From positions 1 to 7,143 of the forward strand of contig JAJYBT010000121.1 of the NCBI GenBank assembly GCA_021778875.1: DNA of 7,143 bases. The letters are read 5' to 3'. Numbering within the stretch: position 1 is the stretch's first letter; each line of letters opens with the position of its first letter. Shown here piece after piece: positions 1-4,231 of the stretch. Source of the DNA: Acidobacteriota bacterium. Lineage in GTDB: Bacteria > Acidobacteriota > Terriglobia > Terriglobales > Acidobacteriaceae. The notes below the pieces were generated by a model, which was not told the DNA's origin, made no database searches, and saw only the letters and a program-made list of their open reading frames with translations. Made by a program: the position numbers and the translations under genes.

Positions 1-1197
1 CGCCGTCACCAGGATGGCGATCACCAGCGCCCACTCGCGCATCGCCTCCGGCATGCCGTTGTGCACAATCTCGGCAATGCCCGCGATGATGCCGAAGTAG
101 CCGCCCAGCAGCAGGCCCGTGGCCAGGGTGTACGCCACGCCGCGCTTGAAGATCAGGTCCGTATCCATCAGCCGGTAGCGCACAATCGCCCAGCTGAAGG
201 TCAGCGGCAGAAACACCAGCGACAGCCCCGCCAGCTTGGTCAGCAGGCTGGGCATGCGCACGTCAAACAGGAAGGGAATCGCGTACAGCAGCGTGAACGG
301 CAGCACCGCCAGCAGCGCACCGCGCGTCAGCCACTTCAGCTGCTGCCGCAGCAGCGGCGTGTCTGCCCGGCGATAGCTGTGCAGGAACAGGACCGCCGAC
401 AGCACATAAAACGCCGCGTCGTAGGCCGTGCCCGCCTGGTCCAGCCGGTGCTTCAGCAGCCCCGTGGCCTCCCACTGCGTAATGGCCATCAGCCACAGGC
501 CAAACAGCGCGGCGCCCGGCGCATACACCAGCGGCAGCAGCCAGCGCCGCCGGATATTCTTCAACCGCTCCTCGGGGAAACTCAGTGCAAAGTGCAGAAA
601 CAGCGCCGGTTGCAGCGCCTCTGCCAGCACATTGCCCCAGAAGACCACCTTGTCCAGCGCGTCCCACTCGCCTGTATACTTCAGCGCGTTCAGCGCAAAC
701 GAGACCAGGCAGAACAGGAAGAAGTGCGTGGCCCGCGGCGCTCCCCAGCGGCGAAACAGCACATACAGGCCAATCGCCAGATAGATCAGCCCAATCAGCC
801 GCAGCGCCTGCTGCAGGCTCCGGTCCGGCGGCACCGGAATCACCACCACCGGCGTGTCCAGCTTAATTCCGTCGCGCGTGATGCCGTAGTTGGCCTTGCC
901 GTAGACTCCGGTGCGATACAGCTCACGCTCCAGGTCAGAGAGATGCTGAATGGCCCCGTCGTTGACCCCGGTGAGCAGGTCGCCCACCTGGATGCCCGCC
1001 CGCTGGCCGGGGCTCTCTGGCAGCACCTTCTCGGCCACCAGTCCGCTTCCTGTCCGGGCCTCGCTCCACCACACCCCGTCGTCGGGCTGCTGAAAAGCGC
1101 TCTCCTGCCGGAAGTTCCACACCGCCAATAGCACCAGTCCGACCGTGGCCACGGCCAGCAGCGTCGCCTGAAAGCGGTTGAAAAGACTCGTCTCCAT
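1..1197 (-). CDS. PDZ-domain multipass membrane sensor protein, N-terminal part (runs off the window)
   Basis: This frame is open from an ATG at 1197-1195 to the first base of the window, giving 399 residues with no stop, so the gene is truncated by the window edge. Residues 11-28 form a TM anchor. Residues about 45-120 look like a PDZ domain: the SGLVAEKVLPESPGQRAGIQ stretch (51-70) followed by VGDLL is the usual ligand-groove and 'AGI..GD.L' pattern. From residue 131 on there are about eight hydrophobic helices (roughly 131-148, 157-173, 186-206, 218-238, 259-274, 291-311, 321-338, 352-376). The motif IVRYRLMDTDLIFKRGVAY (338-356) is typical of the membrane sensor region found before GAF plus histidine kinase or SpoIIE-type phosphatase domains. 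The output domain is outside the window, so kinase versus phosphatase cannot be decided. Topology suggests PDZ outside the cytoplasm and output inside. A weak AGGG lies about 10 nt before the ATG. Certain as a gene, moderate on function. Confidence 0.85.
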   Translation of the reverse strand, partial: METSLFNRFQATLLAVATVGLVLLAVWNFRQESAFQQPDDGVWWSEARTGSGLVAEKVLPESPGQRAGIQVGDLLTGVNDGAIQHLSDLERELYRTGVYGKANYGITRDGIKLDTPVVVIPVPPDRSLQQALRLIGLIYLAIGLYVLFRRWGAPRATHFFLFCLVSFALNALKYTGEWDALDKVVFWGNVLAEALQPALFLHFALSFPEERLKNIRRRWLLPLVYAPGAALFGLWLMAITQWEATGLLKHRLDQAGTAYDAAFYVLSAVLFLHSYRRADTPLLRQQLKWLTRGALLAVLPFTLLYAIPFLFDVRMPSLLTKLAGLSLVFLPLTFSWAIVRYRLMDTDLIFKRGVAYTLATGLLLGGYFGIIAGIAEIVHNGMPEAMREWALVIAILVTA

Positions 1198-1513
1198 CGG
1201 AGAGCACCCTACACCATTGAATCGCTTTGCACGTCAGTTGCCATGCGGGGGAATGTCTTGCTTTTTCTTTTTTGGTCCAGGCAATTGTCCGGGGATCAAC
1301 AACATACAGACGCGTTCAAAAGCAAAGCGTTAACCGGAAGTGAGCCAGAGCACACCAGAAATGCAGAAATCTGGAATCGACCTACATAAAATCAAATAGG
1401 CCTACGGAATTCAGTAAACATCCCTGGCCTGCATTTTGCTGTGCACGTAACTCATTGTACTCTCATCAGTCCTACGCATTTCGCGGATTTTTGTTCCCGT
1501 CCGCGAGGCCGGC
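1198..1513. other. 316-bp intergenic region between the PDZ sensor gene and araD
   Basis: Both flanking genes read leftward, so this gap holds the 3' end signals of araD and the 5' region of the PDZ sensor gene. It is visibly richer in A and T than the coding sequence, especially 1360-1440, as expected for a promoter region. It contains an A-rich tract on the minus strand (about 1259-1276) close to the sensor gene. I find no convincing -35/-10 pair; the best minus-strand try is TTGATT near 1390 with a poor -10 after 17 nt. No coding frame with a credible start and codon bias, no tRNA and no clear small RNA was recognised. A hairpin at 1481-1506 is listed separately. Confidence 0.6.
1481..1506 (-). 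terminator. Hairpin just after araD, possible weak terminator
   Basis: On the minus strand, 7 nt after the araD stop, a perfect 7-bp stem (TCGCGGA paired with TCCGCGA) encloses a 12-nt loop ending in five A residues. There is no U tract after the stem, so it is not a canonical intrinsic terminator. It may serve as a 3' end stabiliser or a pause or Rho-assisted site. The position directly after the stop codon supports a 3' end role. Confidence 0.35.
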
Positions 1514-2218
1514 CTACTGCTGCCCGTAGGTCGCCTTGGGTCCGTGCTTCCGCTGGTAGTGGTGCTCGCCCACGTAGGCCGGAATCCCTGTCACCGCCGG
1601 GTTCAGCAGCGTGCTGCGGAAGGCCAGCCGCGCCACGTACTCCAGCACGTCGGCGTGCTCCACGGCGTCCATGGCCGATTTGCCCCAGGCAAACGGCGCG
1701 TGACCCGCCACCAGAACGCCCGGCACGGCCACCGGGTCCAGACCCTCGGCCCGGAAGCGCCGCACGATCACCGCGCCGGTGTTCCGCACGTAGGCCTCGG
1801 CCACCTCCTCGGCGGTCAGCGCCTCGGTTACCGGCACCGGTCCGTGAAAGTAGTCGGCGTGGGTGGTGCCCAGGCAGGGAATTGGCCGGCAGGCCTGCGC
1901 CCAGGAGGTGGCAAACTCCGAGTGCGTGTGCACAATGCCGCCAATCTGCGGAAACTCCCGGTAGAGCAGCGTGTGCGTATCCAGGTCGCTCGACGGCCGC
2001 AGCTTGCCCTCCACAATCTTGCCGTTCAGGTCCGTCACCACCAGGTCGGCGGGCGACAGGGTGGCATAGTCCACACCACTCGGCTTGATCACCATCAGTG
2101 GCTCGGGGCCGGAGCGGTCAATGCCGCTGGCGTTGCCAAAGGTGTGCGGAGCCAGCCCGCGGCGGGCGATTTCGCGGTTGGCGTTCAGAACCTGTTCACG
2201 GAGGGCTTCAAGCAGCAT
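1514..2218 (-). CDS. araD: L-ribulose-5-phosphate 4-epimerase (AraD)
   Basis: This 234-residue cytoplasmic enzyme of the class II aldolase/adducin family interconverts L-ribulose 5-phosphate and D-xylulose 5-phosphate, the last step that brings L-arabinose into the pentose phosphate pathway. It aligns along its whole length with E. coli AraD from memory. The Zn ligands are seen as His97 and His99 in GGIVHTHS and His173 in GHAPFAWGK. Asp78 (PSSD), Asp122 (HADYF) and Tyr231 (the C-terminal TYGQ) match E. coli Asp76, Asp120 and Tyr229 with a constant offset of two. Phosphate-site residues Asn29, Ser47-Gly48 and Ser76-Ser77 are also present. The ATG at 2218 is preceded by AAAAGGA about 9 nt upstream, which fixes the start. 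No araA or araB lies within the window. UlaF and SgbE catalyse the same reaction in ascorbate/gulose routes, so the pathway is less certain than the reaction. The upstream operator suggests LacI-type repression. Confidence 0.96.
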   Translation of the reverse strand: MLLEALREQVLNANREIARRGLAPHTFGNASGIDRSGPEPLMVIKPSGVDYATLSPADLVVTDLNGKIVEGKLRPSSDLDTHTLLYREFPQIGGIVHTHSEFATSWAQACRPIPCLGTTHADYFHGPVPVTEALTAEEVAEAYVRNTGAVIVRRFRAEGLDPVAVPGVLVAGHAPFAWGKSAMDAVEHADVLEYVARLAFRSTLLNPAVTGIPAYVGEHHYQRKHGPKATYGQQ

Positions 2219-2247
2219 CGGGATCGTCCTTTTCTCGGGGAGACAGG

Positions 2248-2263
2248 GCCCGCACGGGCGGGC
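2248..2263 (-). other. GC-rich hairpin in the araD leader
   Basis: A perfect 6-bp stem, GCCCGC and GCGGGC on the minus strand, closes a 4-nt loop (CCGT). It lies 30-45 nt before the araD start and downstream of the putative transcription start, so it would be in the 5' untranslated leader. It is followed by CCTGTCTCC rather than a U tract, so it is not a terminator. It could stabilise the leader or be chance in GC-rich DNA. Confidence 0.35.
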
Positions 2264-2269
2264 GCTCCA

Positions 2270-2283
2270 GGTAAGCGTTTACC
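2270..2283 (-). promoter_or_regulatory. Putative LacI-family operator upstream of araD
   Basis: On the minus strand the sequence is GGTAAACGCTTACC, an inverted repeat with 6 of 7 positions paired around a central CG. This is the hallmark of LacI/GalR-family operators (AA.CG.TT core). It sits immediately downstream of the proposed -10 box, at about the transcription start, where bound repressor would block initiation. Seen directly: the palindrome and its place. Inferred: that a sugar-responsive LacI-type repressor, not encoded in this window, controls araD through it. Confidence 0.6.
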
Positions 2284-2290
2284 ACGGTCT

Positions 2291-2321
2291 AGTGTACCAG
2301 CGTCCAAACCACATTTGGCAA
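2291..2321 (-). promoter_or_regulatory. Putative sigma-70 promoter of araD
   Basis: On the minus strand a -35-like TTGCCA (2321-2316) is followed after 19 nt by TACACT (2296-2291). The -10 is preceded by TGG, giving an extended -10 (TGnTACACT), which tolerates a poor or badly spaced -35. Predicted transcription would begin near 2284, inside or at the edge of the LacI-type operator. The long spacer lowers confidence. Confidence 0.45.
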
Positions 2322-2438
2322 CGGTCTTTGTGCTCTCGTCCCCGGCATCCTCCGCGCAGGCTCCCAACACTCGGCATCGCGCGCAAGAAATCCGCATGCG
2401 CTGTAAACTTGCCTCCGCAGCAGGCGTCTACCCAAGTG

Positions 2439-3014
2439 ATGGAAGCCTGCACTGCACTGGAACCGGCAACGATGGTTACGGCAGAAGAAAATGCCGCGCA
2501 GGACTTCGCGAATCTGGTGGCTGCTCATCGTCCGCAGATCTTCCGGTTTCTCCTCGCTTCCACGCGCGACGCGGATCTGGCCGAAACGCTGACGCAGGAG
2601 TGCTTCCTTAAGGCGCATCGGCACTGGGCCGGCTTCCGTGGCGAGTCCAGCGCGCTCACCTGGTTGATGCGGATCGCCATCAACCTGCAGAAGGATCACT
2701 GGCGCAGCCGGCGGTTGCAGTTCTGGCGGCAGGCCACGACGAACAGTGTCGATCTCGACGAGGCCAGCCAGTGGCTGCCCAGCGGCGAGACCTCGCAGGA
2801 AGACCGCCTGCTGGCACAGGAGCGTGTGGCGCAGGTCTGGAGCGTGGTCAAGGGATTGAGCGAGCGGCAACGCACGGTGTTTCTGCTGCGCTTTGTGGAA
2901 GAGATGGAACTGAGTGAGATTGCCGCCACCACCGGCCTGAGCGAGGGCACCATCAAGGCGCATCTGTCGCGGGCCGTGGCCAGGGTACGCGGGGAGTTGG
3001 GAGGAAAGCGATGA
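2439..3014 (+). CDS. ECF-type RNA polymerase sigma factor (sigma-70 family)
   Basis: This 191-residue protein has the two-domain layout of extracytoplasmic-function sigma factors. Region 2 spans about 25-92, with DLAETLTQECFLKAHRHW and then LTWLMRIAINLQKDHWRSRR for -10 recognition. A linker follows, and region 4 spans about 132-185, with LSERQRTVFLLRF and the helix-turn-helix MELSEIAATTGLSEGTIKAH for -35 recognition. Length is normal for the family. The frame stays open far upstream into the araD region, so the start must be chosen. ATG 2439 gives the natural MEACTALEP N-terminus but has a poor ribosome site; ATG 2472 (180 residues) has GGAA at about 9 nt. Both keep all domains. The stop overlaps the next start by ATGA, so the downstream one-TM protein is translationally coupled and is the expected inhibitor. 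I found no reliable autoregulatory promoter upstream. The target regulon cannot be read from the window. Confidence 0.92.
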   Translation: MEACTALEPATMVTAEENAAQDFANLVAAHRPQIFRFLLASTRDADLAETLTQECFLKAHRHWAGFRGESSALTWLMRIAINLQKDHWRSRRLQFWRQATTNSVDLDEASQWLPSGETSQEDRLLAQERVAQVWSVVKGLSERQRTVFLLRFVEEMELSEIAATTGLSEGTIKAHLSRAVARVRGELGGKR

Positions 3015-3448
3015 AGGAGACGGGCAAATTCAACGGCACGGCGCACGAGCAGGAGTCCTGGCAGGAGCTGGACCCCGAGGTGCGGCAGGCGCTCAGCGAC
3101 TTCAGGAGCAGCGTCCATGCCTGGGGAGACGCCATGCTCAGCCGCCCGCGCAGCGCCCATGCGGCCGTCGTTGTCCGCAGAACGTGGCGCCTGGCCGCGG
3201 GCTGGGCTATGGCCGCCGTGCTGGTTGCCGGCGCCGTCTCCGGCGGAGTCTACGAGCACCATCAGCGCGTGGAGCAGGCTCGCATCGCCGCCGAGCACGA
3301 GGCCGCCCATCAGCGCGAGCTCGCCGCCCAGCGCGCCCAGCAGGAAGAAGAGCTGCTTGCGCGGGTCGACAGCGCCGTCTCGCGAGAGGTGCCCAGCGCG
3401 CTGGAGCCGCTGGCGTCTCTTATGACCGACGACGTCAGCAGCAAATAA
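3011..3448 (+). CDS. Small one-TM protein, candidate anti-sigma factor
   Basis: I do not recognise a named family. The 145-residue protein has a hydrophilic N-terminal part (1-58), one TM helix (about 61-80, LAAGWAMAAVLVAGAVSGGV), and a charged Gln/Glu/Ala/Arg-rich helix likely to form a coiled coil (about 83-125). The positive run VVVRRTWR just before the TM predicts the N-terminus inside and the coiled coil in the periplasm. Its start overlaps the sigma stop (ATGA), with GGAGG 6 nt upstream, so the two are made together. This arrangement is typical of ECF sigma/anti-sigma pairs. The N-terminal helix around WQELDPEVRQALSDF would be the sigma-binding part by analogy with short inhibitors such as CnrY. 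There is no cysteine at all, so it is not a zinc-binding ZAS (HxxxCxxC) anti-sigma factor. The anti-sigma role is inferred from position and topology only. Confidence 0.6.
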   Translation: MKETGKFNGTAHEQESWQELDPEVRQALSDFRSSVHAWGDAMLSRPRSAHAAVVVRRTWRLAAGWAMAAVLVAGAVSGGVYEHHQRVEQARIAAEHEAAHQRELAAQRAQQEEELLARVDSAVSREVPSALEPLASLMTDDVSSK

Positions 3449-3462
3449 GGTTTTGTAACAAA

Positions 3463-3482
3463 CGGCCCTCGATAAGAGGCCG
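3463..3482 (+). other. Hairpin in the gap before the Spy-like gene
   Basis: In the 51-nt gap before the Spy-like gene, CGGC-C-CTC pairs with GAGGCCG around a GATAA loop, with one bulged C. No U tract follows; the stem is followed at once by CAGGGAGGAGAGG, the ribosome site of the next gene. It is thus more likely a spacer or mRNA-processing/stability structure setting different levels of the Spy-like protein than a terminator. Confidence 0.35.
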
Positions 3483-3499
3483 CAGGGAGGAGAGGAACA

Positions 3500-4093
3500 A
3501 TGAAGGCAACAATGGCAGTACGGTTGGGATTGATGATCGCGGCCCTTTTTACCGCGGGTACGGCCGTCGCGCAAGGCCCCGGCATCGGGCCCGGCTTTGG
3601 TGACAACCGGCCCCCCATGGAGCGCATGATGGGGCCGCGCGGGCAAAACGTTCGCTGGTGGAACAACCCCCAGATGATCGATAAGCTCAAGCTGACAGAC
3701 GAGCAACGCAAGGCCATGGACGGCATTCTGCTCGAGCATCGCGAAAAGCTCATCGACCTGCACGCAAACCTGCAGAAGGCCGAGCTGGCCATGGATCCGC
3801 TGATCAACGATGACCAGCCGAACGAGGCAAAGATCCTGGCGCAGATTGACAAGGTAGCGCAGGCCCGCGCCGACCTGGAGAAGGCCAACGCCCGCTTCCT
3901 GCTCGCCATTCGCGCCAAACTAACGCCCGACCAGTGGAAGCAGTTGCAGGCCGAGCGGCAGGCCCGCCGCATGAATCATCCCGGCTGGGGGCAGGGCCGT
4001 GGCGGAATGCGCATGATGGCGCCACCCGCTCCGCCTGCGCCGCCCGCGCCTGCGCAGGGCAGTGCCCCGGCAGCGCCGCCCGCGCAGAACTAG
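3500..4093 (+). CDS. Secreted Spy/CpxP-like protein (periplasmic chaperone or metal sensor fold)
   Basis: The 197-residue product begins with a clear Sec signal peptide (positive N-terminus, hydrophobic 7-20, probable cleavage after TAVA at 24). The mature part is helical and carries the two family-defining motifs LTDEQRK (65-71) and LTPDQWKQLQ (141-150). Between them are long amphipathic helices (about 72-138), as in Spy, CpxP, ZraP and CnrX. Met-rich stretches flank the core (PPMERMMGPRG at 38-48 and GGMRMMAPP at 168-176), and the tail 175-197 is a low-complexity Pro/Ala region. The start is supported by GGGAGGAGAGG just upstream. As the third gene of the sigma operon, followed by a terminator, it could be the periplasmic sensor that controls the upstream pair, as CnrX does, or a chaperone made in response. 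The clustered HxxxH metal ligands of CnrX are not evident; only His80, His88 and His160 stand out. Family call is firm, role is open. Confidence 0.85.
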   Translation: MKATMAVRLGLMIAALFTAGTAVAQGPGIGPGFGDNRPPMERMMGPRGQNVRWWNNPQMIDKLKLTDEQRKAMDGILLEHREKLIDLHANLQKAELAMDPLINDDQPNEAKILAQIDKVAQARADLEKANARFLLAIRAKLTPDQWKQLQAERQARRMNHPGWGQGRGGMRMMAPPAPPAPPAPAQGSAPAAPPAQN

Positions 4094-4167
4094 CGACGGG
4101 CAGCAGAGACGAGATAGCCAACGAGTGTTCTAGGCAGAGAGCAAATGCGGTTGTAGTTCATACCGGT

Positions 4168-4205
4168 GGCGGCAAGGGGTTTCCCCTCTTGCCGCCGATT
4201 TTTTT
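4168..4205 (+). terminator. Strong Rho-independent terminator of the sigma operon
   Basis: GGCGGCAA (4168-4175) pairs perfectly with TTGCCGCC (4189-4196). Inside it GGGG pairs with CCCC, with a 2-nt bulge on the right arm and a TTT loop. Seven T residues follow at 4199-4205. This is a textbook intrinsic terminator on the plus strand, 75 nt after the Spy-like gene. On the minus strand the stem is not followed by T residues, so it should not terminate the convergent GH3 gene well. Confidence 0.92.
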
Positions 4206-4231
4206 GCGCTTTGCCCGTTCCGCCTGGCCGC

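Noticed and set aside
61..1131. 356-codon open frame on the plus strand near the left edge
   Set aside because: Low-complexity Gln/Arg/His-rich translation, with no ribosome site. The minus strand encodes a coherent PDZ and membrane protein across the same bases.
1223..1329. 8-bp inverted repeat CGCTTTGC / GCAAAGCG separated by about 90 bp
   Set aside because: The arms are short and far apart, with no flanking duplications or transposase, so it is not a mobile element end.
1321..1335. AGCAAAGCGTTAACC resembles the araD operator (12 of 15 bases)
   Set aside because: It is a poor inverted repeat (about 3 of 7 pairs) and lies far from any identifiable promoter, so the likeness is probably chance.
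2404..2409. TAAACT as a possible -10 box for the sigma operon
   Set aside because: No acceptable -35 at 16-18 nt upstream and no proper extended -10, so I do not call a promoter there.
1544..2611. 355-codon plus-strand frame covering araD and the sigma gene start
   Set aside because: It lies opposite the conserved AraD sequence and shows no family features.
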